The notes: generated from the letters alone by a model not told the origin. Numbered from the stretch's first letter, positions 35,271-46,600 are shown. The stretch is 64,000 nucleotides of DNA from Diadema setosum (GCF_964275005.1 NC_092705.1:16333385-16397384), one strand, 5' to 3'. Translations and numbers: made by a program.

Positions 35271-35699
35271 ATATAACAACTCACAAATATATACAAACAT
35301 ATTAAAGCCACAGAATAATTTTAGTGGAATCCCTCAAGAAGCGCAGCAACCACACCCCAGAGACCAAAAAAATTGACACCATTTTATTGCCCCCCCCCCC
35401 GAGTCAATTTAAAAATCTATTTTATCGGTTAGTGATATATGACCACAAGAGGGAGCAGTAATTTTTTTTTTTTTTTTTTGAACTTTGTGGTATGGTCTCA
35501 AAACCCTCACTTCTCCACAGGTAAGGACCCTTTCAAAAGGAGAGTTTCTAATTTTTACCATAAACCAGAATTATACAGTGGCTTTAACATACATGGATGG
35601 ATTCTAAGTGCACACACACACACACACACACACACACTACCTATGAAGTTTTAAAGCAAAACATAATTGGCATTTAGACTATGTTACTCAAATGGAAAG
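35271..35699. other. Short non-coding spacer
   Basis: Holds C and T runs and a (CA)n run at 35613-35636. No gene. Confidence 0.4.
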
Positions 35700-36374
35700 C
35701 GATGAGATGAAGTCATGTATCTAGAATTCAAAAGGAGCAGCATCAATGAGACTGAGAATATCGATGAAGCAAATACTTCCGAGTCAACACTTTAAATCTG
35801 GAAAAAGTGGTACTATCTTTAACATCTGAGGGTAACACGTTCCATTCTTTTATGCAAGACACATAAAAAGAATTTAGGGCAATACTGGTAGATATACATA
35901 AGGTAGATGCAGAAGGTTTTTCTGACGTGTATCATGGGAATGAACAACTGAGTTTTTGACAAACAAATCCAAAAATAAGGAGGGAGAACTAACTCGTTTA
36001 GAGGTAAACAACGCAGCTGTAAGAACTGGGGGGCACTTGGCCTAGTAAAGTGTGAGCTTGTTATTAGCCTGATAGGTCTTTTTTGTACAATAAACAATTT
36101 ATGAAGATGGCTGTTATAAGTATTACCCCAAGCAACATTACAATACATCAAGTGAGGCATTATGATGCTATTATACAGTGTAGTCAAAACACTTTTAGGA
36201 ACAATAAATTTTAGCTTATGCATCACACCAACACCCCGAGAAGCTTTGGAACATACATTTAGAATGTGTTGCTTCCATGACAGAAATTCATTGATAGTAA
36301 TACCAAGGAATAATACATTTTCGCTTGTAGCTACCTGATGTCCACCAATAATGAGAGAAGGGGTGTGGTATCCT

Positions 36375-39078
36375 CAGTGGCGTAACTACGGGGGGGCATG
36401 GGGGGGCACGTGCCCCCCCCCCCCCAATCCGATTGGTAAAAAAAAAGAAAAAAAAACCTACCAAAATGGTAATTCAAGGGTTAGTAAACTGCTTTTGAAA
36501 TCGACATGAAAGGATGATCAAGAAAAAAGATATTTTTCTAAGATTTCTTTTAACCATAATAATTAAAGAGGTATTATAGTGAAACATTGTTCAAAAAGCC
36601 CGGAGACGACAAAAGATTGTGATTCAGTGTGATTCCTGGTTGGCATTTTGAATACAAGCAGGATGTGCGCAGTGTACTGAGAACATCGGAATGGCAAAAA
36701 GAGTCGCTGCAATGTTGCGCAATGTGATGTTTGATAGGTTGTACACATTTGCTATCAAAGCTTGATCATTGATTTTGCGGTGTTGCTTTACATACTAGTC
36801 TATATTAAAATGCCTTGCATTGCCAATGATAAGACTTGACCTTGGCTATTTCCTAACTTTTCCATCTATATGAAACACACACAATCACAAACACAAACAA
36901 ATTAGGGGTAGCTCTATATAAAGTGCAGATTTCGGACATCCTTCTCCCGCTTGGTCACTTTGACGCCCCCTCGCTGGTCATACCTCCCCCAATCATGAAC
37001 ATAAACCGACACCCTTGACTACCAGTGGCGGATCCAGGGGGCGCACCGGGCGCTCCCTCCCTCCAAAGCGAAAAAATATATATGTAGCTACAAACGACAG
37101 TTTTTGGACTGTAAAATGTCACAATTTTCAAGCTCGCTCGCTCGCATTTAATCGTTATGCAATTCTCCTGATGCTGCTGTCAGTAATTGCCAGCAGTTGC
37201 GCCCGGTGCGTCCCCTCACCTTAATTTCCAAAGCGAAAAAATATAGCTACAAACGGCAGTTTGGGGACTGTAAAATGCCAAAATTTTCAAGCTCGCTCGC
37301 TCGCATTTAATCGTTATGCAATTCTCCTGATGTTGCTGTAAGTAATTGCCAGCTGTTGCGCCCGGTGCGCCCCCCCCCCCCTTAATTTCCAAAGCGAAAA
37401 AAATATAGCTACAAACGGCAGTTTTGGGACTGTAATGTCAAAATTTTCAAGCTCGCTCGCTTCGCTCGCTCGCATCTAATCGCTATGCAATTCTCCTGAT
37501 GTTGCTGTCAATAATTTCCAGCAGTTGCGCCCGGTGCGCCCCCTCCCCTTAATTTCCAAAGCGAAAAAATATAGCTAAAAACGGCAGTTTTGGGACTATA
37601 AAATGTCAAAATTTTCAAGCTCGCTCGCTTCGCTCGCTCGCATTTAATCGTTATGCAATTCTCCTGATGCTGTCAGTAATTGCCAGCAGTTGCGCCCGGT
37701 GCGCCCCCTCTCCTTAATTTAAAGAGCGAAAAAATATAGCTACAAACGGCAGTTTTGGGACTGTAAAATGTCAAAATTTTCAAGCTCGCTCGCTTCGCTC
37801 ACTCGCATTTAATCGCTATGCAATTCTCCTGATGTTGCTGTAAGTAATTGCCAGCTTTTGCGCCCGGTGCGCCCCCCCCCCCCCTTAATTTCCAAAGCGA
37901 AAAAAATATAGCTACAAACGGCAGTTTTGGGACTGTAATGTCAAAATTTTCAAGCTCGCTCGCTTCGCTCGCTCGCATCTAATCGCTATGCAATTCTCCT
38001 GATGTTGCTGTCAATAATTTCCAGCAGTTGCGCCCGGTGCGCCCCCTCCCCTTAATTTCCAAAGCGAAAAAATATAGCTAAAAACGGCAGTTTTGGGACT
38101 ATAAAATGTCAAAATTTTCAAGCTCGCTCGCTTCGCTCGCTCGCATTTAATCGTTATGCAATTCTCCTGATGCTGTCAGTAATTGCCAGCAGTTGCGCCC
38201 GGTGCGCCCCCTCTCCTTAATTTAAAGAGCGAAAAAATATAGCTACAAACGGCAGTTTTGGGACTGTAAAATGTCAAAATTTTCAAGCTCGCTCGCTTCG
38301 CTCACTCGCATTTAATCGCTATGCAATTCTCCTGATGTTGCTGTCAGTAATTGCCAGCAGTTGCGCCCGGTGCGCCCCCTCCCCTTAATTTCCAAAGCGA
38401 AAAAATATACCTGAAAACGGCAGTTTTGGGAACATAAAATATCAAAATTTTCAAGCTCGCTCGCTTCGCTCGCTCGCATTTAACCGTTATATGCCATTCT
38501 CCTGATATTACTGCCAGTAATTGCCAGCAGTTGCACCCGGTGCGCCCCCCCCCCCTGAATTTCCAAAGCGAAAAAAATATAGCTACAAACGGCAGTTTGG
38601 GGCCTGTAAAATGTCAAAATTTTCAAGCTCGCTCGCTTCGCTCACTCGCATTTAATCGCTATGCAATTCTCCTGATGTTGCTGTCAGTAATTGCCAGCAG
38701 TTGCGCCCGGTGCGCCCCCTCCCCTTAATTTCCAAAGCGAAAAAATATACCTGAAAACGGCAGTTTTGGGAACATAAAATATCAAAATTTTCAAGCTCGC
38801 TCGCTTCGCTCGCTCGCATTTAACCGTTATATGCCATTCTCCTGATATTACTGCCAGTAATTGCCAGCAGTTGCACCCGGTGCGCCCCCCCCCCCCCTGA
38901 ATTTCCAAAGCGAAAAAAATATAGCTACAAACGGCAGTTTGGGGACTGTAAAATGTCAAAATTTTCAAGCTCGCTCGCTTCGCTCGCTCGCATTTAATCG
39001 TTATGCCATTCTCGTGATGTTACTGCCAGCAACTGCCAGCAGTTGCGCCCGGTGCAACCCCCTTAATTTCCAAAGCAA

Positions 39079-39110
<32 letters not shown>

Positions 39111-39289
39111 ATATGTATACATACATATATTATTATATATAGCTACAAACGGCAGTTTGGGGACTGTAAAATGTCAAAATTTTCAAGCTCGCTCGCTCCG
39201 CTCGCTCGCATTTAATTGTTACGTTATGCAATTCTGATGTTGCTGCCATGAGGTGCCCCCCCAATGTCTTGACCCACGGTACGCCACTG
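36375..39289. mobile_element. hAT element carrying a satellite array, 8-bp duplication GGTATCCT
   Basis: A 2915-bp unit that starts CAGTGGCGTA and ends TACGCCACTG (perfect 10-bp inverted ends). It is flanked by GGTATCCT on both sides (36367-36374 and 39290-39297). An 8-bp duplication and CAGTGGCGTA ends are typical of hAT. Removing it restores the continuity of the reverse-transcriptase relic. It has no transposase. About 37050-39230 is a tandem array of a 168-bp unit. A second hAT-like start, CAGTGGCGGATCCAGG, occurs at 37023, so an inner element may have brought in the array. Confidence 0.85.
37050..39230 (+). repeat. 168-bp satellite array with higher-order structure
   Basis: About 13 units, each with gcgaaaaaatatagctacaa, cggcagttttgggactgt, the near-palindrome gctcgctcgcttcgctcgct, gcaattctcctgatg and ttgcgcccggtgcgcccc. 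Variants recur at fixed multiples: the 'catctaatcg' variant at 37473 and 37976 (three units apart), and the 'taaccgttatatgcc' variant near 38481 and 38821 (two units apart). This indicates amplification of multi-unit blocks. A (TA)n run interrupts the array at 39078-39100. Confidence 0.85.
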
Positions 39290-39461
39290 GGTATCCTCTT
39301 ATTCCTTGTTATGAAAATAACACATTGTGTCTTCTGAAGATTAAGTGACAATTTATTACAACAAAACCAATGATAAAGTTTATTAAGTTCATCATTTTGC
39401 TGAAGATATTAAACTGCACACATCCTTGTGGGAGGACAGAAGACTATTGTAAACAAGTAGG

Positions 39462-40005
39462 CCCGTTCACAAACAACGAAAATCTTAAATTTCAATCGCG
39501 ATCCAAATTTCGATTTTTTATTCGACACAGTGAGTAAGTAAACAATGATGACATAGGCCCGTTCACACACAAGGGAAAAAGTGCGATTTAAAAATCGATT
39601 TTCTTATCGCGATCAAAATTTCGAAATTTTTTCCAGTGTGGACAGAAAAATCGCACTAATTACCGCGATCCTTATCGCGATCCAACTCGCACTATTAGTG
39701 CGATTTTTCAGAATAATCGCAATTATTTGCCAAGCGTCGTGTGTGTGAGCGCGATCGCGATTCGGAAATCGGTATTTTTAATTCCATCGTTCGTAGCGCG
39801 TGAACAAGTGAACGTCAACATTTTTGGGACCGCGGGGTCAGTCTTCGGTCATGCAAGTTTCGCGCATGCGCAATTTGGCCACTGGTCGTTCTTTCCTTGA
39901 TGCGAAGTGCGATTTTTCCTTGTGTATGAACGGTCGACAAAAAAATCGAAATTTGGATCGCGATTGTAATTTCGATTTTCGTTGTGTGTGCACGGGCTAG
40001 ATATC
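39462..40005. mobile_element. CG-rich MITE (GGCCCGTTCACAC ends), with a partial second copy
   Basis: A full copy at about 39556-40005 runs from GGCCCGTTCACACACAAGGG to TTTTCGTTGTGTGTGCACGGGC. It is preceded by a 94-bp piece of the opposite end (39462-39555). TA (or TAG) flanks both outer ends. The interior consists of cgcgatc, aaatttcgatttt and cgcactaat palindromic words. It interrupts the reverse-transcriptase relic. Confidence 0.7.
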
Positions 40006-40087
40006 ATTGATAGATAAGAAATAATAGTGGGCCTAACACTGAGCCTTGAGGCACTCCACAATGAATTTGGGTGGAAAGCGATTTGGT

Positions 40088-40517
40088 CCCATTCACAAAC
40101 AACGAAAATCGAAATTTCAATCGCGATCCAAATTTCGATTTTTTTTTTCGACCGTTCATACACAGGGAAAAATCGCACTTCGCAGCAAGGGAAGAACGAT
40201 CAGTGGCCAAACTGCGCATGCGCGAATCTTGCATGACCGAAGACTGACCCCGCCGCAGTCCCAATAGAGTTTCGCACGCGCTACGAACGATGGGATTAAA
40301 AATACCGATTTCCGAATCTCGATCGCGCTCACACACACGACGCTTGGCAAAATAATCGCGATTATTCTGAAAAATCGCACTAATAGTGCGAGTTGGATCG
40401 CGATAAGGATCGCGGTAATTAGTGAGATTTTTCTGTCCACACTGGAAAAAATTTCGAAATTTTGATCGCGATAAGAAAATCGATTTTTAAATCGCACTTT
40501 TTCCCTTGTGTGTGAAC
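40088..40517. mobile_element. CG-rich MITE, inverted second copy
   Basis: About 430 bp, reverse complement of 39556-40005 with scattered differences (same order: gatccaaatttcg, gcgcatgcgcga, tgcatgaccgaagactgacc, cgctacgaacgatggg, cgcactaatagtgcga). It sits between the WFKSYLQNRMQF and GVPQGS motifs of the retrotransposon relic. Two inverted copies of this kind would fold together. Confidence 0.72.
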
Positions 40518-40597
40518 CACAAACTGCATTCGATTTTGCAGATAGCTTTTGAACCAGTCTAAAGGAACTCCACGAATAATACCATATCCTCGGCGAG

Positions 40598-41190
40598 GGA
40601 GCGAAGCGACCGAGCGGGGGGAGGGTGTGGGAGGGGGGATACACCCTCCCACGGTAGGGACTTTTTGTAAAAACAGAGTATAAAAGTCGCGTTTATAGAG
40701 AATTTAAAGTAAATTTCTAGGGAATTAACATATTGAAAAAATCAGTTGGAAGGACTATGATCATAACATACGGGAGTACATTAATAATGTGATGGTGCGA
40801 GATCATCGGCGAGGGAGCGAAGCGACCGAGCGGGGGGAGGGTGTGGGAGGGGATATACCCCCTCCCACGGTAAAGGGACTTTTTGTGAAAACAGAGTATA
40901 AAAGTCGCGTTTATAGAACATTTAAAAGCAAATTTCAAGGGAATTAACATATTGAAAAAAAAAATCAGTTGGAAGGACTATATGATCTTAACATACGGGG
41001 GTATATTATGTGATGGTGTGAGATCCTCGTCGAGGGGAGGAGGATACCCCCTCCCACGGTAGGGACTTTTTGTAAAAACAGAGTATAAAAGTCGCTTTTA
41101 TAGAGCATTTTAAATCAAATTTCTGAGGAATTAAACATAGTAAAAGAAATCACTGCGAAGGACTATGATAATAACTTATGAAAACTTTTC
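40598..41190 (+). repeat. Family H repeat, three tandem units
   Basis: Three units of about 210-225 bp with 'cggcgagggagcgaagcgac', 'cacggtagggactttttgt', 'acagagtataaaagtcgc' and 'gaattaacatattgaaaaa'. The same family lies inverted at 34890-35270, so it brackets the nested retrotransposon cluster. Confidence 0.7.
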
Positions 41191-41813
41191 ATTTTACTAT
41201 AAGTACGGGCAGAACGAGCGAGCCACTTTCACTTTGCAATTTATCTGAAATGTACTCATTAAAAGCTTAAACGTGATCGCATCGTTCGAACAATGAAAAA
41301 ATATTCTTATACTGCTAGAAAACAAAGAAGAAAATGAAAATGTAAGGTTTACTAAAGGTATGTTTCAGCGGGCACACTCGAGGACACGAGGCTACCATCT
41401 ATACACTAAATTTACTCATAAGTTCCTATTAGTGTATAGATACAATACTGGATGTTGTTAATGTATTATAATTTTCGCCCCGTTAGGAGCAAAAATTTTT
41501 GCATTTTCAGTTATGAAATTACTACATTTAGACAAGAAATATGCCTTTTTGTTCATTTTGGTTAATTATTTGTTACAGGGGGCACTTTGGAGGGGCAAAA
41601 ACTCAAGTTTTTACTGAACAAGGGAATCATAAAACATAAAATTTGCATATTTTTCACTTTTTTGGAGGGGTACACTAGACCAATGAAATAAACGTGGACC
41701 AAAATGGAAGAGGTATGAAATGAAAGAGGAAATACAGACTGTATCATTCCATGAAAATATAATATTTTCATGTGGACTGATTCTATGAACGGGTCCGGAA
41801 ACCTAAGGACATT
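41191..41813. other. Intergenic DNA
   Basis: No gene or repeat family recognised. Confidence 0.35.
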
Positions 41814-42412
41814 TAAAGGGACTGTACAGCTGGTTGAGGTGGGGATTCAGGTTTATAACATTCCTAAGTGAGATAATGAGAAACCATTATGAAAGAGCAT
41901 GTAATTTTAAGAAGGATTCAACGTTTATTTGATGAAAATTGGTTTTCAAATGGCTGAGATATCCAAAAAGTGATAATAATAAAAGGCGACAGGCCCGCAT
42001 GCCTTTTATTAGGATCTCTTTGTTTCGCCTTGTTTTTGGATATCGCAGCCATTTCAAAACCGATTTTCATCAAATAAACTTTTGATACCCCGTAGAATTG
42101 CATGCTCTTTGACATCTCATAGAGTGGTTTCTGAATACTCGCAAAACGTTAATCCTCACCTCAACCAGGGTTGGGGTGTTTCACAAAGCCGTTCTTAAAG
42201 ACAGAAGGACTTAAGTGCGACTGGTGATCAGTTCTTGTGCTGAATTATTGAGATTCTGATATTTTTATATAGTATAGCACGCAAGAACTGATCACCAGTC
42301 GTACTTAAGTCCTTCTTAATCCGTTGAGGACGCAAGCGTCTATGGGAAATGCGTGTTGTCTTTAACGGCTTTGTGAAACACCCCCCTTACACCCTTTAAT
42401 TATCACTCAGTA
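41814..42412. mobile_element. MITE family A copy with another MITE inserted at its right end
   Basis: The left end is aagggactgtacagctggttgaggtgggg (cut). The right arm 'cctcacctcaaccaggg' stops at about 42170. After the 42173-42384 insertion the end continues 'ttacaccctttaatt'. Confidence 0.6.
42173..42384. mobile_element. MITE with GGGGTGTTTCAC ends
   Basis: A 212-bp palindromic element. GGGGTGTTTCACAAAGCCGT is mirrored by ACGGCTTTGTGAAACACCCC, and a second inner pair is aagtgcgactggtgatcagt / actgatcaccagtcgtactt. No coding content. Confidence 0.75.
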
Positions 42413-42416
42413 AGAA

Positions 42417-42444
42417 CAGTGCCGTATATTAATATACGGCACTG
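42417..42444. repeat. 28-bp perfect palindrome flanked by 8-bp direct repeats
   Basis: CAGTGCCGTATATT followed immediately by its exact complement AATATACGGCACTG. It is flanked on both sides by AGTAAGAA (42409-42416 and 42445-42452). CAGTG...CACTG ends plus an exact 8-bp direct repeat look like a hAT insertion reduced to two fused ends. Confidence 0.85.
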
Positions 42445-42452
42445 AGTAAGAA

Positions 42453-43112
42453 AGTACTGTAGCGCCCCATGTGGCCCAGGTACCGCGTGCACTTGCGCCA
42501 TCTAGTGCCGTTAATGGATGAACCGTAATGTACAGTACACACTTACCAGGGAGGTGTGCGCACTTACGGCTTCACAGCACATCAACACAGTGCACGACAG
42601 TTCCGTAGCCAGGCCAGTCCGTCAAAACAACGGCATTGTACGTGTGCGATACCAGCTGATCAGGAGACGATGTGGCATGCCGCGGCCGCTTGCCATTTGC
42701 CATGTTTTAGGCGACGACGTTTTTGTCAGTCATTTGTAATTATAACACATTTCATTAAGCTTTTCATCGTTTGACGTAAGTGCTTCATCAGATCAACTTA
42801 GCTTCTGTTTCAATCGACACATCTGCAGAATAGGGCCAACAAGAAGGCACCGAGCTCGAGAAGGTCGGTCGAAGCGGAGGCAGTCTGTCTTTTCAACACT
42901 TCGAAGTTCGAGAGCGAGAGCTCACCAGGCCAAAACTACATAGCTTCTACCAAAGATCGTAGACGGAATAATCTTTGGTACTGCTAAACGGTTAGTTAGA
43001 TGTCTACTCGGAACCAGGTAGCTGACTAGCTGACGACCAAGCTCATATATATTATCATAAAGAACCTATAATCAAAAAGTGTGTAAGCCTACTACTATTA
43101 AGTACATATACA
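42453..43112 (+). promoter_or_regulatory. Probable 5' flank and 5' UTR of the permease-like gene
   Basis: Low-repeat sequence directly upstream of the ATG at 43113, with raised CpG near 42470-42730. No TATA box is convincing. The start codon context is acaATGG (A at -3, G at +4). Promoter position is inference. Confidence 0.4.
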
Positions 43113-43359
43113 ATGGAGGACGAAGAAGAGATAAATTTAGAAGATACTTATGACATCACGCACGAATTAGACATTTCCACGACGTCTCCGTTCGATGAAA
43201 ATCATGACGCGCTTGATCTGGGCTCTGACGGATTGAAATCAGAAACTGATGAGGAGTCTCTCCCGCAAGATTCTTCAGACGTTTCCTCTGAACAGCAGCG
43301 GGTGGGGGAACGCACATTTTTCCAGCATATCGGACTAGGGGTAGTCTTCATCCAGTGTT
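43113..43359 (+). CDS. Permease-like membrane protein, first coding exon (acidic N-terminal tail and start of TM1)
   Basis: Encodes 82 residues plus one base. It opens MEDEEEINLEDTYDITHELD, continues as an acidic, Ser/Asp-rich cytosolic-looking tail (SETDEESLPQDSSDVSSEQQ), and ends with the start of a hydrophobic stretch HIGLGVVFIQC. The exon stops at a strong donor TGTT|GTAAGT. The last base T joins AT of the exon at 58990 to encode Tyr, so the protein continues without a break. The fused TM1 has the (G)xGILGLP-type motif of amino-acid transporters (AAAP, SLC32/36/38 and TMEM104-like proteins). Long acidic N-termini are known in lysosomal members of that group. Start chosen because it is the first ATG, in good context, of a frame with biased codons. 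Substrate and organelle unknown. Confidence 0.72.
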
Positions 43360-43489
43360 GTAAGTACAAGTAGGACCTAGGCCTACTAGATATCTACTAG
43401 ACATGTGCTAGGTAGAGGTTCTAGAACGTCTAGGCCTATGTCATTGTCAGTAGCTCTATATGTGAATACAAATTCTAACGTTACAAATA

Positions 43490-44440
43490 ATGAATGTTTA
43501 TGAGTGCAATTCCTGGATGGACAGATGTCAGAATATGTCATGAGGTGAATGAAGTGATCCATTCAACAAGTCGCAGCCGAGTTGAATGGGTCAAACATTT
43601 CATCTTTCACCGAATGAAATATTCTCTGTCCATTGCACGAATGAAAAACATTTATTATTTGTTTTAGTTTTATATGCAAATGCCTAATCCATGTCATTTG
43701 GATGTTTTATGGATTTAGAAACAAGAGAATCTGAGATCACATAAATTTACACACACCATGTGCACACTGCAAACGCAATCATTTTTTTTTTTTTTTTTAC
43801 AGGTAGTGTGCTCTCACCAGTCTCAGTGAGCATGCAATGGAGCAAATTGTATGGATCCAAAATTGCACGGTACTACGACAGAGCCACAATTGCACGAATG
43901 ATGTCGTAGCGAAATGGGCCGAATGATCAATGTCAAACAACCAGTCAAATGACAATGGATCTCTTCAGGCATTATATAATATACAATTAAATGAATGTTT
44001 ATGAGTGCAATGGACAGAATATTTCATGAGATGAAAGATGAAACGATCCATTCAAAGAGGCGCAGCTGAGTTGAATGGGTCAAACATTTCATCTTTCACT
44101 GAATGAAATATTCTGTCCATTGCACGAATGAAAAACATGTTATTTGATTTATATAATGCCTAAAATAGATCCTTGCCCTTTGATGTTTCAGTAATTTAGA
44201 AACGAAAGAATATGAGACCCCGAGAGTGCTCACTGAGTGCTTTATGCTAGCGCACTGTCGCATACACAGACTGCAAACACAAGCGTTTTACATGCGTAGT
44301 GTGTCAGGCTCTCAGCCAGCATGCAAGGGAGCAAATCATATGGATCCGAAATTGCACGGATGATGATGTCATAGTGAAATGGGCTGAATGATCAATGTCA
44401 AACAACCAATCAAATGACAAGGATCTCTTCAGGCGTTAGT
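43490..44440 (+). repeat. Tandem duplication of about 500 bp, each unit with a hairpin
   Basis: Units about 43490-43985 and 43992-44440 share 'aatgaatgtttatgagtgca', 'gttgaatgggtcaaacattt' and 'tgatcaatgtcaaacaacca'. In each, tgcaatggacagaatatttc is mirrored by gaaatattctgtccattgca (the first copy has small insertions). Confidence 0.7.
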
Positions 44441-45009
44441 GTACAGTTAAACTCGCATAAGTCGATCTTCTCGGGACTGAGCAAAACACATCGACTTAGG
44501 CGAGTTTCGACTTGTGCGTAAGTCGAAAAAATTCGACTTACAGTTACACCATGCGTACACATGTATAATGTACATGTATGTTGTCTACTCTGGAGCCGAG
44601 AGCTGGAGCGGTGTGCCCGATATTTGCCTTTCAGCAAGACACTTCTATCCACATTGATGCAGGCCAGGTCTATACACTAACTTTTATTTTGGTGGCCCGA
44701 TCGGGCCACCAAAATGATTGATTTTTATTTTTTGGTGGCCCGAAAAAAAAAACCTAAGCAAAACTAAATCGGTCCTACTAAACGTAGAAAAATAAATATT
44801 ACGTATTACTGAAGTGATACAGGACGGTACCCACGTCTAAAATAAATAAATAGAAAATTTAATCATCTTATACCGTTATTCTGAGTTCTAAGATTTAGCA
44901 AATAGGCTTATTGATTACTATAAAAGTTGATGCCCATTTAGGTGGTCAAAATTTACGTTTGAAATGAGAAAGTGGGAGCATTTGCAGACTTTTGTAAACA
45001 TCCGACATT

Positions 45010-46600
45010 TGTTTTAGCATCGTAAAGAGCCGAAAGTGACCATTATTTATTTCTGATTGTAAAAGCAATCATCCACCATTTACAAGTATTTTAACACCTT
45101 GCGGGGCCGAATGTTACCGCAAATCATTTTCAAATGTAAAAACAAGCAACCGACATTCATTCTAGGATTTTACGGAGCTGAATATCATCCTTATTCATTT
45201 CCGAACGTGAAAGCAAACATCCGCTTTTTATTTTATCATCTGAGCCGAATGATACCGTTAATCATTTCAAAATGTAAAAGAAACAATCTGTTATTTTAGC
45301 ATCGTACGGAGCAGAATATTACTGTTATTCGATCTATAAATTCAAAAGCAAACACCCGACAATTATTTTATGATCGTAAGGAGCCGAATGTTACTGCTGT
45401 CCACTTCCGAAAGTGAAATGAATCATCTAACAATTATTTCAGCATCGTAAGGAGCCGAATGTCAAGGCAGACATCCGACATTTACTTTACCATCAAACGC
45501 AGCTGAACGTTATTGTTATTCATTTCGAAATGTTAAATAGCAAATGTCTGATATTTATTTTAGCATTTTAATATTATGAAGCAGAATGTTACTGCTATTC
45601 ACTTCCGAACGTAAAAGCAATCATCTGACATTTATTTTGGCATCTTCCTGAGCCGAATGTTACATGCTATTTACTTTCGAACATAAAAAAGCGAACATTC
45701 GGCATTTATTTCATCATCGTAGGGAGTTGAATGTTATTGTTATTCATTTCAGAACGTCAAAGCAAACATTCAACATTTATTTTAGCATCTTCCGGAGCTG
45801 AATGTTATTGCTATTTACTTTCGAACATAAAAGCAAACATCAGACATTTATTTTATCATCGGACTGAGTTGAATACTATTGTTATTCATTTCCGAACGTC
45901 AAAGCAAATATCAAACATTAACTTTACCATCAAACGGAGCTAAATGTTACTGTTATTCATTTCGAAATTTAAAAGCAAACATCCGACAGTTATATAGCAT
46001 CGTATGAAGAAGAACATTACTGCTACATGTATTCACTTCCGAACGTAAAAACAATCATCTGACATTTATTTTAGCATCTTCTGGAGCCGAATGCTATTGT
46101 TATTTACTTTCGAAAGTAAAAGCAAACATCAGACATTTATCTCATCGTCGTACGAAGTTGATTATTATTGTTATTCATTTCCGAACGTCAAAGGGATAAT
46201 TCGACATTACTTTAGCATCTTCCGGAGCTGAATGTTATTGTTATTTACTTTCGAACGTAAGAGTAAACATCCTGCATTTATTTTATCATCATACGAAGTT
46301 GATTATTATTGTTATTCATTTCCGAACGTCAAAGGGATAATTCGACATTTACTTTAGCATCTTCCGGAGATGAATGTTATTGTTATTTACTTTCGAACGT
46401 AAAAGTCAACATCCAGCATTTATTTCAGCATCTTCCTGAGCCGTATTTTATCCTTAAATTCATTTCCGAACGCAAAATCAAATATCTGACATTAGTTTCA
46501 GCACCGTACGGAACTTAATTTTACCATTATTAATTTTCAAAAGTATAAGCAAACATCCGACATTTATTTTAGTATTATACAGAGTCGAATATTACCGTTA
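45010..46600 (+). repeat. Satellite array, unit about 71-75 bp
   Basis: About 20 diverged units with the pattern ggagccgaatgttactgtta, ttcatttccgaacgtaaaag, caaacatccgacatttattt, tagcatcgta. Units differ at many positions, indicating an old array. It resumes at about 47700-47825 after the 46603-47676 insertion. Confidence 0.8.

Larger units (their letters stand above)
35700..40597 (-). pseudogene. Non-LTR retrotransposon reverse transcriptase relic (CR1/L2/Jockey-like), multiply interrupted
   Basis: On the minus strand, reverse-transcriptase pieces appear in the correct order: GVPLDWFKSYLQNRMQF (about 40580-40515), GVPQGSVLGPLLFLIY (about 40075-40005), NKLSLNLQKTQ (about 39400-39300), then a C-terminal open frame 36226-35819 with VPKSVLTTLYNSIIMPHLMY and WGNTYNSHLHKL. 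GVPQGSVLGPLLF and the Y.....PHL.Y....WG motif are typical of CR1/L2/Jockey-type ORF2. It is 5' truncated where family H begins at 40598, carries a frameshift and stop just after the GPLLFLIY motif, and is cut by three later insertions (40088-40517, 39462-40005, 36375-39289). It is a dead copy. The 3' end is near 35700. Confidence 0.8.

Noticed and set aside
37050..39230. Regularly spaced direct repeats that might suggest a CRISPR array
   Set aside because: Units are contiguous 168-bp satellite copies without unique spacers, in a eukaryotic genome with introns.
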